A DNA stretch of 10,029 nucleotides, taken from NCBI GenBank assembly GCA_013811805.1, contig JACCUM010000460.1, positions 1 to 10,029 on the forward strand. Reading direction: 5' to 3'. Under the pieces are notes generated by a model. The model was given only the letters and a program-made list of their open reading frames with translations. It ran no database searches and was not told the origin of the DNA. The stretch's first letter is position 1. Every line of letters starts with the position of its first letter. Shown here in pieces: positions 1 to 6,312 of the stretch. Origin of the DNA: Geodermatophilaceae bacterium. Lineage in GTDB: Bacteria > Actinomycetota > Actinomycetes > Mycobacteriales > Geodermatophilaceae. The position numbers and the translations under genes are program-made.

Positions 1-122
1 CGGTCTGCGGCGACACGATCCGCGAGGTGTCCTTCGCCGACAACTCGCTTCAGTACTGCCCGACCTGCCAGACCGGAGGCAAACCGCTGGCCGACCGGCG
101 GATGTCCAAGCTCCTCCGCTGA
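1..122 (+). CDS. Fpg/Nei-family DNA glycosylase, C-terminal end (5' truncated by window)
   Basis: Only the last 39 codons are present, in the frame that begins at base 3, ending in TGA at 120-122. The peptide carries the end of the zinc finger found at the C-terminus of Fpg/MutM and Nei (endonuclease VIII) base-excision glycosylases: VCGDTIREVSF, then YCPTCQTGG, then a basic tail LADRRMSKLLR. The visible cysteines are C2 and the CPTC pair (C19, C22); the first cysteine of the four-cysteine finger must lie just outside the window. The family removes oxidised bases from DNA and cleaves the abasic site. The YCPTCQTGGKPLADRR ending resembles the Nei-like actinobacterial branch more than classical MutM, which ends soon after the last CxxC. 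The catalytic N-terminal proline is not visible, so substrate class is inferred. The gene converges with the hydrolase at 207-1340. Confidence 0.85.
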   Translation, partial: VCGDTIREVSFADNSLQYCPTCQTGGKPLADRRMSKLLR

Positions 123-130
123 CCAAAACT

Positions 131-193
131 GGACGTTATGCGCATAACGTCCACTCTGGAGCCAGATTTCGGGACGTTATGCGCATAACGTCC
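131..193. repeat. Two copies of a perfect 22-bp palindrome between convergent genes
   Basis: Bases 131-152 and 172-193 are identical 22-mers. Each is half-site GGACGTTATGC followed directly by its own reverse complement. Copy 1 extends to 24 bp (T130/A153). The copies start 41 bp apart, close to four helical turns, and the 19 bp between them is unrelated to either. As RNA each could form a 9-bp stem with a GCGC loop, but no T-run follows on either strand. The position between two convergent stop codons (122 and 207) suits a bidirectional terminator. Perfect identity of both copies and exact dyad symmetry equally suit a protein-binding site or a dispersed intergenic repeat. The pattern is certain; the role is not known. 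Confidence 0.9.
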
Positions 194-206
194 AGCAGGG
201 GGCTCC

Positions 207-1340
207 TCAGGGTCCGGCGACGGCGGTCCACCAGTCCTCGATCGGCGGCGGGTCGGCGTTCGTGATCCGCTGGCCCGGTCGCGGTAGAGCTAACGCGACA
301 CCGGCTTCGGCGGCGGCGGCCCAGAGCCGTTGGACTGGCTCGGCCCAGGCGTGGAAGGCCAGGTCGAAGGTCGCCCAGTGGATCGGCAGCAGCACCTCAC
401 CGCCGAGAGCACGGTGCGCACGGACGGCTTCCTCGGGATTCATGTGGATGTGTGGCCACTGCGCGCCGTACGCACCGATCGGCAGCAGAGTGAGGGCGAA
501 CGGTCCGTGCTCCTCCCCGATCTCGGAAAACCCGGTCGTGTAGCCGGTATCGCCGCCGAAGTAGACCCGCATCTTTGGACCGCGGATCACCCAGGACGAC
601 CAGAGTGTGTTGTCGCGCCGAAGGCTTCGCCCGGAGAAGTGCCGCGCCTGGGTGCAGGTCAGCCGAAGCCCGCCGACATGAGCGTGCTGCCCCCAGTCCA
701 GCTCGATGATCCGTTCCCGCGGGACATGCCAGCGCCGCAGGTGGGCGCCGATGCCGAGCGGCACCACGAACGGCGCGGTCTGGGTACGGACGAGGCTGCG
801 TACCGTCGGCAGGTCGAGATGGTCGTAGTGGTCGTGTGAGATCAACACCGCATCGACCGAGGGCAGGTCGTCGATCGGTACCGGCGGGGGATGCAAGCGG
901 CGAGGACCCACCAGCGGCGACGGGGAGATCCGGTCTCCCCACACCGGGTCGAGCAGGACCCGCTGCCCGTCGACCTCGACCAGGGCACTGGCATGGCCGT
1001 ACCAGGTGGCGGCCAGGTCAGCGGCGGCCCCGGACGTACGGGCCGAACGTGCCAGCGGTACCGCACCCACAGGTCGGCCCCGGTCGCCGCGTGTGAGCAA
1101 CGCCCGCGCGATCGTGGTGCCGTCGGCCGCGGTGATCACCGGGCTCGGCTCGAGATTGACGAACCGGCCGTCGTGGAACTGCGCGGATCCCTCGGTCACC
1201 GCTCGAAGCGCGGACGGGAAAGCGCCCAGCGCCACTGGCAAGCCCCAGGCTGCCCGGCCGACCCAGGTGAGCGCCGCGCCCAGAGCCAGCGCGCCTCCCC
1301 TACGAACAATCGTCTTCGCGGGACTGCTGCGGGCGCTCAC
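207..1340 (-). CDS. Membrane-anchored metallo-beta-lactamase-fold hydrolase (UlaG / NAPE-PLD-like)
   Basis: Predicted 377-aa metal-dependent hydrolase. From the GTG at 1340, residues ~16-41 form one hydrophobic segment (ALALGAALTW..), likely a signal anchor or uncleaved signal, putting the catalytic domain outside the membrane. The MBL signature is complete: HDHYDH (H169, H171, D173, H174), the later ligand H234 in ARHFSGR, D264 in GGDTGY and H321 in LLPIHWATFD. The flanking TLWSSWVI, LLPIGAYG and HMNPEEAV motifs are typical of the branch that includes UlaG (L-ascorbate-6-phosphate lactonase) and N-acyl-phosphatidylethanolamine phospholipase D. The substrate here cannot be read from sequence. 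An in-frame GTG at 1397 would add 19 polar residues but has no spaced Shine-Dalgarno and sits in an inverted repeat, so the 1340 GTG is preferred. The gene stands alone, convergent with the glycosylase and divergent from the kinase. Confidence 0.85.
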   Translation of the reverse strand: MSARSSPAKTIVRRGGALALGAALTWVGRAAWGLPVALGAFPSALRAVTEGSAQFHDGRFVNLEPSPVITAADGTTIARALLTRGDRGRPVGAVPLARSARTSGAAADLAATWYGHASALVEVDGQRVLLDPVWGDRISPSPLVGPRRLHPPPVPIDDLPSVDAVLISHDHYDHLDLPTVRSLVRTQTAPFVVPLGIGAHLRRWHVPRERIIELDWGQHAHVGGLRLTCTQARHFSGRSLRRDNTLWSSWVIRGPKMRVYFGGDTGYTTGFSEIGEEHGPFALTLLPIGAYGAQWPHIHMNPEEAVRAHRALGGEVLLPIHWATFDLAFHAWAEPVQRLWAAAAEAGVALALPRPGQRITNADPPPIEDWWTAVAGP

Positions 1341-1396
1341 CTCACCAGCGTCCCACTCCCGCGCCCAAGATTGGCTATCGCCGCGATCACCGCACA

Positions 1397-1479
1397 CCCT
1401 TCGGTGATCTTGACCTTGTGGTGGGTTTCGACTGCTTTTGTACGGCGTGTCGCCGCAAAAAGGTCAAGATCACCAAGGG
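1397..1479. repeat. 83-bp nested inverted repeat in the divergent intergenic region
   Basis: Arms 1403-1417 (GGTGATCTTGACCTT) and 1460-1474 are perfect 15-bp reverse complements. Past a one-base bulge (C1402) the pairing continues for five more bases (1397-1401 with 1475-1479). The interior holds a second hairpin: CGGCG 1443-1447 with CGCCG 1451-1455 around TGT, extended by TTTG 1437-1440 with CAAA 1456-1459. It lies between the hydrolase start (1340, -) and the kinase start (1544, +). Each arm contains a TTGACC -35-like hexamer facing inward. On the minus strand TACAAA (1442-1437) follows at a long 19-bp spacing, a weak promoter candidate at best. A MITE-like insertion, an operator or a structured leader are all possible. 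Confidence 0.85.
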
Positions 1480-1543
1480 AGGGCGTGCGGGCGGCGGCGG
1501 AGCCGGGGTGGTTTGCGCATCGCCGCTGGGGGACCATCCACCC

Positions 1544-2731
1544 GTGGATACGGCGCTGGTCGGGGTCGGCCTGGTCGTCGTGGCGGCCGCGCTGCTCTGG
1601 GGGGTCGTGCGCTACCGCTCGACGCGCGGGTTCTCGAGCACCGAGCAGCGGTTGACCTTCGATGTCCTGCATGCGGCCAGCCAGGCCGCACCTCCGCTGC
1701 GACTCGGCCTGACCGAGGCATCGGCCGGGAAGTCGATCCGGTACCTCCGTCAGCTTCTGGGTACGCCCGCGCTGGCGATCACCAGTGCCGAGGAGGTGTT
1801 GGCCTGGGAGGGCATCGGCGCCCACCACCGGGACACGGTCATGACGCTGGCCGCCGGCGTTCTGGATTCCGCCCGCCCCGACGTGGCCAAGGCCGCGGAG
1901 ATGGCCTGCGAGCAGCCAGATTGTCCGCTGCGCGGTGCAGTGATCGCCCCGGTCACGCTGGAGGGCCGGGTCGCCGGAGCGCTGGTCGCCCTGACCTGGC
2001 AAGAACCGGGTGCCGGCCTGGTGCGCGCCACCCTGGAGACCGCGCGCTGGGTCAGCACCCAACTCGAACTCGCCGAGCTCGACCAGTCCCGAGCCCGCCT
2101 GGCGCGGGCCGAAATCCGGGCGTTGCGAGCCCAGATCAGCCCGCACTTCATCTACAACGCGCTCGGGGCGATCGGCTCGTTCGTCCGTACCGATCCGGAC
2201 CGGGCCCGAGAGTTGTTGCTGGAGTTCGCCGAGTTCACCCGGTACAGCTTTCGTCAGTACGGCGAATTCACCACGCTGGCTGAGGAATTGGGCAACATCG
2301 AGCGATACCTGTTGATCGAACGCGCGCGCTTCGGTGATCGGCTGCAGGTGACCCTGCGCATCGCCCCGGAAGTGCTGCCGGTCGCCGTACCGTTCCTGAC
2401 CCTGCAGCCGCTGGTCGAGAACGCGGTACGCCACGGCCTGGCCGGCAAGCCCGGAATCGGCAGCATCTCGATCCGCGCGGAAGACGCCGGCGCGCAGTGC
2501 CTGATCACCGTCGAGGACGACGGCGTCGGGATGGATCCGGCTCGGCTGCGCGAACTGACCGTGGAGGACGGCGGTGACGGACGGGAGCACGTCGGGCTAG
2601 GCAACGTCGACGATCGATTGCGCTCGGTCTTCGGCGATGACTACGGCTTGGTGGTCGAGACCGCACCCGGGGCCGGTACCAAGGTGAGCCTGCGGATCCC
2701 GAAGTTCCACGCCGGAGTACGCGCCGGCTGA
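1544..2731 (+). CDS. LytS-type sensor histidine kinase
   Basis: Predicted 395-aa membrane histidine kinase of the LytS/YehU/YpdA class (His_kinase PF06580 plus HATPase_c). Residues ~3-23 form a single transmembrane helix with almost nothing outside the cell. Residues ~31-178 resemble the GAF-like domain of this actinobacterial family and carry a CEQPDC cysteine pair (C122, C127). LRAQISPHFIYNAL holds the phosphoacceptor H201. The ATP-binding domain has N-box PLVENAVRHG (N293), G1 EDDGVGMD (~324-331) and G2 HVGLGN (~349-354). The GTG at 1544 is chosen because the hydrophobic segment then follows at once; it has a loose GGGGGA upstream. The GTG at 1508, with GGAG 5 nt upstream, would add 12 residues and is a real alternative; the GTG at 1418 lies inside the inverted repeat. 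It pairs with the LytTR regulator downstream. With no extracellular sensor domain, it probably reads a cytoplasmic or membrane cue, perhaps transporter activity. Confidence 0.88.
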   Translation: MDTALVGVGLVVVAAALLWGVVRYRSTRGFSSTEQRLTFDVLHAASQAAPPLRLGLTEASAGKSIRYLRQLLGTPALAITSAEEVLAWEGIGAHHRDTVMTLAAGVLDSARPDVAKAAEMACEQPDCPLRGAVIAPVTLEGRVAGALVALTWQEPGAGLVRATLETARWVSTQLELAELDQSRARLARAEIRALRAQISPHFIYNALGAIGSFVRTDPDRARELLLEFAEFTRYSFRQYGEFTTLAEELGNIERYLLIERARFGDRLQVTLRIAPEVLPVAVPFLTLQPLVENAVRHGLAGKPGIGSISIRAEDAGAQCLITVEDDGVGMDPARLRELTVEDGGDGREHVGLGNVDDRLRSVFGDDYGLVVETAPGAGTKVSLRIPKFHAGVRAG

Positions 2732-2750
2732 TCGTCGTTCGATGAACTCA

Positions 2751-2810
2751 GGCAGGGTGCCGCCCGCCGCGCACCGCGAGGGAGAGCACGGCAGGGTGCG
2801 GCCTACCGCG
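2751..2810. repeat. Imperfect 21-bp direct repeat upstream of the LytTR regulator
   Basis: Bases 2751-2771 and 2790-2810 match at 18 of 21 positions; GGCAGGGTGC is identical in both and CCGCG closes both. The start-to-start distance is 39 bp, near four helical turns. They lie in the 144-bp gap between the kinase stop (2731) and the regulator start (2876), an unusually long gap for a kinase/regulator pair in an otherwise compact locus. LytTR proteins are known to bind pairs of direct repeats, so an autoregulatory site is conceivable. The repeat does not look like the published LytTR box and no other copy was seen in the window. A small local duplication is the plainer explanation. Confidence 0.5.
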
Positions 2811-2875
2811 GAGCGGGATCCGGCACCAGACGTCCGGCGCTTAGTGTCGCCGAGGGCGAGGGAGAAGGTGGCAGT

Positions 2876-3625
2876 GTGACGACCATGCGGGTGCTTGCGG
2901 TCGACGACGAGCCGCCGGCCTTGGACGAACTCGCCTTTCTGCTCCGCTCGCACCCGGCGATCTCCGCAGTCGTGACGGCCAACAACGCCAGCGACGCCTT
3001 GCGCGCCATGCAGGACGGTGGCCCGCACGAGCCGGGATTCGATGTCGTGCTGCTCGACATCCGGATGCCTGGCCTGGACGGTCTGGAACTGGCCAAGGTG
3101 CTGGTCAACTTCGCCCGACCCCCGGCGGTGGTCTTCGTGACCGCCCATGACGACCGGGCGGTGGACGCCTACGACCTCGGGGCGGTGGACTACCTGCTCA
3201 AGCCGGTACGCGCTGACCGCCTCGACGAATCCCTGCGCCGCGTACTACTACTCCGGGATGCCGCCTCGACGCCCCCGGAGGACGAGGTGATCCCGGTCGA
3301 ACTGGCCGGCGTCACCACGATGCTGTCCCGCTCGTCGGTCCGCTGGGTCGAAGCCCAAGGCGACTATGCGCGACTGCACACGAGGGACGACAGCCATCTC
3401 GTACGGATTCCGCTGTCCACATTGGAGAGTCGGTGGTCGGAGGCCGGGTTCGTCCGGATCCACCGGTCCTATCTCGTTGCGCTGCGGCTGATCACGCAAC
3501 TGCGGTTGACCCCGAGCGGGTACGTCGTGATCGTCGACGACCGAGAACTCCCGGTCAGCCGCCGGCACACTCGCGAACTCAAGGACCGCCTCGTGCGTAC
3601 GGCCAAGGCCGGATGGACCCGCTAG
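2876..3625 (+). CDS. LytTR-family response regulator
   Basis: Predicted 249-aa two-component regulator, cognate to the kinase at 1544-2731. Residues 1-~120 are a complete receiver: acidic pair D10/D11 (VDDE), phosphoacceptor D61 in LLDIRMPGLDG, switch threonine T89 in VFVTAHD, and K109 in DYLLKPV. Residues ~143-243 are a LytTR DNA-binding domain, recognised by the pattern SSVRWVEAQGDYARLHT, then FVRIHRSYLV and ELPVSRRHTRELK. Both domains and the overall length are typical of the LytR/AlgR/AgrA class, which binds direct repeats upstream of its targets. The GTG at 2876 is preceded by AAGG at 2865-2868, 7 nt away, and gives MTTMRVLAVDDE; an internal ATG three codons on could also serve. The 3' end overlaps the small membrane protein gene by 13 nt, so the two are co-transcribed. 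The symporter genes downstream are the likeliest targets. Confidence 0.93.
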   Translation: MTTMRVLAVDDEPPALDELAFLLRSHPAISAVVTANNASDALRAMQDGGPHEPGFDVVLLDIRMPGLDGLELAKVLVNFARPPAVVFVTAHDDRAVDAYDLGAVDYLLKPVRADRLDESLRRVLLLRDAASTPPEDEVIPVELAGVTTMLSRSSVRWVEAQGDYARLHTRDDSHLVRIPLSTLESRWSEAGFVRIHRSYLVALRLITQLRLTPSGYVVIVDDRELPVSRRHTRELKDRLVRTAKAGWTR

Positions 3626-4029
3626 CAGCCGACGGCGGGCGGCCTCCTCGCCGGGTCCGAGTCGATCTAGCCGGCCGGGCGGTGCGGCGGGCCTCGTACT
3701 CCCGGCAGGAACTCGAGGAGCAGACCCAGGTCGGCGAGGTGCTGATCCGAGGACTGGTCCGAGCCCAACTCGCCCTCGCGCTGAGCCTGGCCGGGGTGGT
3801 GGTCCTGCTCCTGGGCAGCCTGCCGATCGCGTTTGCGCTGTTCCCCGCACTGGGCGATGTGTACGTCCTGGGACTGCGCTTGCCGTGGCTGCTGCTCGGT
3901 GTACTCGCCTACCCGCTCCTCTACGTCGTCGGCCGCCTGCACGTACGCCAGGCCGAGCGGATCGAGGACGACTTCAGCAAGGCCGTCGGACCCACTCAGG
4001 ATCCGATCACGGACATGAGCAGGACATGA
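3613..4029 (+). CDS. Small two-helix membrane protein paired with a symporter (DUF485-like role)
   Basis: Predicted 138-aa protein. Residues 1-50 are basic and cytoplasmic in character (RRVRVDLAGRAVRR, SRQELEEQTQVGEVLIRGLVRAQ). Two transmembrane helices follow, ~52-79 and ~88-108, then a charged tail (VRQAERIEDDFSKAV). The topology, size and position directly before a solute:sodium symporter match DUF485 proteins, which precede ActP. Sequence similarity to the true DUF485 protein at 5968 is not obvious by eye, so it may be a separate family with the same role. The ATG at 3613 overlaps the regulator by 13 nt and has AAGG 4 nt upstream. The stop TGA (4027-4029) overlaps the next start as ATGA, which suggests translational coupling and a fixed ratio with the transporter. 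Its molecular function is not established; an accessory or stabilising subunit is inferred. Confidence 0.8.
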   Translation: MDPLAADGGRPPRRVRVDLAGRAVRRASYSRQELEEQTQVGEVLIRGLVRAQLALALSLAGVVVLLLGSLPIAFALFPALGDVYVLGLRLPWLLLGVLAYPLLYVVGRLHVRQAERIEDDFSKAVGPTQDPITDMSRT

Positions 4030-5759
4030 GCGGGTCGCCGTACGCACTGCCGGCGATCGTCGTCGTCACCGTTGTGACCATCGGCATAGGCGCGTACGGA
4101 TTGCGATTCTCCCGTACGACCTCGGACTTCCTGGTCGCGAGCCGCTCGGTCAGTCCTGGATGGAATGCCTCGGCGATCAGCGGGGAATACCTGTCTGCTG
4201 CATCGTTTCTCGGCGTTGCCGGTCTGGTGATGAAGTACGGCGCTGACGTGCTGTGGTACCCGGTCGGTTTCGCGGCCGGTTATCTCGCTTTGCTGTTGTT
4301 CGTCGCCGCCCCACTGCGCCGCTCCGGTGCTTTCACCCTGCCGGACTTCGCCGAGGCGCGGCTCGGGTCGCGGGCGCTGCGCCGCTGGTCGGTCTTCTTC
4401 GTCGTCGTGATCGGCTGGTTGTATCTCCTCCCGCAGCTGCAGGGGGCGGGGCTGACCCTGCGCACGCTGACCGGTGCCCCGTACTGGGTCGGCGCGGTCG
4501 TCGTCGGGGTCGTCGTGACCGTCAACGTGGCCAACGGCGGAATGCGCTCGATCACCTTCGTCCAAGCCTTCCAGTACTGGCTCAAGCTGACCGCGATCGC
4601 CGTCCCCGCGTTCTTCCTGCTCATCGTCTGGCAGTCCGGTGGATTCGCCGACCTCTCCGGAGCCCAGGCACCGGCCTTCGACGAGCAGACCGAGGTGCGC
4701 GTCGACACCGCGGTGACGGTGGTCGTGCAGGAGCCGTCGACGCCGTCGGTCGATGGATCTGCCGACGGAGCCGAGCTCGACGGCCCGGTGAGGTGGGCCG
4801 CCGGGGAACACCAGATCGAGGCCGGAACCGTGCTGGTCTTCCCGGAAGGTGCTGCGGTGCCGCACGTCAGCGGGCTACCCGCCTTGTCCGGCCAGACCTG
4901 GGCCGCGCCGCTGGGCAGCGGGGGCGGCAACCCGGATCATCCGCTGTTCGCGACGTACTCACTGATTCTTGCGACGTTCCTCGGCACGATGGGGCTGCCG
5001 CACGTCCTGGTCCGCTTCTACACGAATCCAGACGGACGGGCGGCCCGTCGTACGACGCTGATCGTGCTGGCCCTGCTCGGCGTCTTCTATCTGTTCCCGA
5101 CGCTGTACGGCGCGCTCGGCCGGCTCTACACGCCGCAACTGCTGATCACCGGCCAGACCGATGCCGTCGTGTTGTTGCTCCCCGGGGCGGCCCTCGGTGG
5201 GCTGCTCGGTCAGCTTCTCGGGGCACTGGTGGCCGCGGGTGCCTTCGCAGCGTTCCTGTCCACCGCCTCGGGTTTGCTGGTCTCGGTGTCCGGCGTGCTG
5301 TCCACCGACGTACTCGGCCGCGGAACGGTGCGCGACTTCCGGCGAGCGGCAACGGTGGCCGGATTGGTTCCTCTGGTGATCGCGGCCCAGATCGACCGGT
5401 TGGACGTGTCGCAGGTCGTCGGACTGGCTTTTGCGGTGGCGGCATCGACATTCTGCCCGCTGCTGGTCCTGGGAATCTGGTGGCGCCGACTCACCGACAT
5501 CGGCGCGCTGTCCGGCGTGCTGGCCGGGGGAGCGCTCTCCCTGTCCGCTGTCCTGGTCACGGTCTTCGGCGGTGCACTCGACGGCTGGCCGGGAGTTCTC
5601 CTCGCCCAGCCAGCGGCCTGGACGGTTCCGGTCGCCTTCGCGGTGATGGTCGTGGTCTCCCGGGCCACGGCCTCGCGGCTCCCTCCGGACATCGGGCGCA
5701 CCATGCTGATCTTGCACGCACCGGAGTCCCTCGGCCTCGGCCGCGGCACACCTAGCTGA
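4026..5759 (+). CDS. Sodium:solute symporter (SSS family, ActP-like) with long extracytoplasmic loop
   Basis: Predicted 577-aa multi-helix transporter of the solute:sodium symporter family (LeuT fold). Family hallmarks are the conserved first core helix SGEYLSAASFLGVAG (52-66), NGGMRSITFVQAFQYWLK (170-187), and GTMGLPHVLVRFYTNP (320-335), the last shared nearly verbatim with the ActP-like protein at 6305. This points to a monocarboxylate such as acetate or pyruvate, though substrate is not proven. Residues ~205-305 form a hydrophilic acidic loop of about 100 residues between two membrane helices, much longer than the ~45-residue loop of the second symporter. Start ATG 4026 lies in an ATGA overlap with the upstream small membrane protein and has AGGA only 1 nt upstream, so it probably relies on coupling. 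It is the first of two symporters under the same kinase/regulator pair. Confidence 0.9.
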   Translation: MSGSPYALPAIVVVTVVTIGIGAYGLRFSRTTSDFLVASRSVSPGWNASAISGEYLSAASFLGVAGLVMKYGADVLWYPVGFAAGYLALLLFVAAPLRRSGAFTLPDFAEARLGSRALRRWSVFFVVVIGWLYLLPQLQGAGLTLRTLTGAPYWVGAVVVGVVVTVNVANGGMRSITFVQAFQYWLKLTAIAVPAFFLLIVWQSGGFADLSGAQAPAFDEQTEVRVDTAVTVVVQEPSTPSVDGSADGAELDGPVRWAAGEHQIEAGTVLVFPEGAAVPHVSGLPALSGQTWAAPLGSGGGNPDHPLFATYSLILATFLGTMGLPHVLVRFYTNPDGRAARRTTLIVLALLGVFYLFPTLYGALGRLYTPQLLITGQTDAVVLLLPGAALGGLLGQLLGALVAAGAFAAFLSTASGLLVSVSGVLSTDVLGRGTVRDFRRAATVAGLVPLVIAAQIDRLDVSQVVGLAFAVAASTFCPLLVLGIWWRRLTDIGALSGVLAGGALSLSAVLVTVFGGALDGWPGVLLAQPAAWTVPVAFAVMVVVSRATASRLPPDIGRTMLILHAPESLGLGRGTPS

Positions 5760-5818
5760 CCGTCGACGACGGCAGGTCCGGCGACCGTTGGGCCGCACTC
5801 AAATCAACTGGACCGCTC

Positions 5819-5875
5819 GTCGTACCGGCGGGCCCGTCCGGCGAAGCGCAGCATCCTCTCGGCGCGCCGTACGAC
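5819..5875 (+). other. Imperfect hairpin between the two symporter modules
   Basis: GTCGTACCGGCG (5819-5830) and CGCCGTACGAC (5865-5875) pair over 11 bp with one bulged C, enclosing a 34-nt loop. GTACCGGCG recurs at 5890-5898, and GTCCGGCGA occurs at 5776-5784 and again at 5836-5844, exactly 60 bp apart. The element lies in the 208-bp gap after the first symporter. No T-run follows, so an attenuating structure or a chance fold in GC-rich DNA are both possible. I could not pick a convincing promoter in the gap. Confidence 0.4.
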
Positions 5876-5927
5876 CGGCCACCTGCGTGGTACCGGCGTG
5901 ATCTCTACCGTGACCGCCACCACCCGG

Positions 5928-5943
5928 CCGGCGGATCCGCCGG
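5928..5943. promoter_or_regulatory. Perfect 16-bp palindrome just upstream of the DUF485 gene
   Basis: CCGGCGGATCCGCCGG is an exact palindrome ending 12 nt before the ribosome binding site of the DUF485 gene. In RNA it could form a short hairpin near the ribosome site; in DNA it could be an operator for the DUF485-actP pair. GC richness makes a chance occurrence possible. It does not resemble the direct repeats usual for LytTR regulators. Confidence 0.4.
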
Positions 5944-5955
5944 GTCCTTGCCTCT

Positions 5956-5959
5956 GGAG
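5956..5959 (+). promoter_or_regulatory. Ribosome binding site that fixes the DUF485 start
   Basis: GGAG lies 8 nt before the GTG at 5968. The longer in-frame choice, GTG at 5959, would begin inside this same GGAG and has no Shine-Dalgarno of its own, so 5968 is the better start. Confidence 0.7.
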
Positions 5960-5967
5960 TGCCCCTG

Positions 5968-6312
5968 GTGACCGAGCAAGCAGAGCGGCAGACGCTCACC
6001 CCCGAGCAGTACGTCGAGGCGCAGAACTCACCCGAGTTCACCGAGCTGCGCCGCCGGTTCCGTCGATTCGCCTTCCCGATGACCGTGGTCTTCCTGTCCT
6101 GGTACCTGCTCTACGTCCTGCTCTCGACCTACGCCTCGGACTTCATGAGCCAGGAACTGTTCGGCAACGTGAACGTCGGGATCGTCCTCGGGCTGCTGCA
6201 GTTTGTCTCGACCTTCCTGATCACGACGCTCTACGTCCGGCACGCGAACAAGAACACCGACCCGATCGCGGACAAGATCCGCGACGACATGGAAGGGCGC
6301 CACGATGCCTGA
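5968..6312 (+). CDS. DUF485 small membrane protein (ActP partner)
   Basis: Predicted 114-aa protein of family DUF485 (PF04341), the short inner-membrane protein that accompanies ActP-type symporters (YjcH in E. coli). After a hydrophilic start (LTPEQYVEAQNSPEFTELRRR) come the family pattern RFRRFAFPMTVVFLSWYLLY (first helix), the YASDFMSQ loop, and a second helix NVGIVLGLLQFVSTFLITTLYV, ending in YVRHANKNTDPIADKIRDD. Both helices and the aromatic YLLYVLLSTYA segment are intact, and the length is normal. Its 3' end overlaps actP by 8 nt (6305-6312), so the two are translated as a pair. Function is not defined biochemically; a role in assembly, stability or control of the transporter is inferred from constant pairing. 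The spacer upstream leaves room for a separate promoter, though none is obvious. Confidence 0.93.
   Translation: MTEQAERQTLTPEQYVEAQNSPEFTELRRRFRRFAFPMTVVFLSWYLLYVLLSTYASDFMSQELFGNVNVGIVLGLLQFVSTFLITTLYVRHANKNTDPIADKIRDDMEGRHDA

Noticed and set aside
1418..1543. Longer N-terminus for the LytS kinase from GTG 1418
   Set aside because: The start is inside the 83-bp inverted repeat, the extra residues are Cys/Lys/Gly-rich and unlike the family, and no ribosome site precedes it.
1337..2590. 417-codon minus-strand frame over the LytS kinase
   Set aside because: Antisense shadow of a gene with intact H, N, G1 and G2 boxes; composition only reflects the opposite strand.
4253..5755. 500-codon plus-strand frame within the first symporter
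   Set aside because: Arg/Gly/Pro-rich shadow frame of a clearly recognised SSS transporter; no motif.
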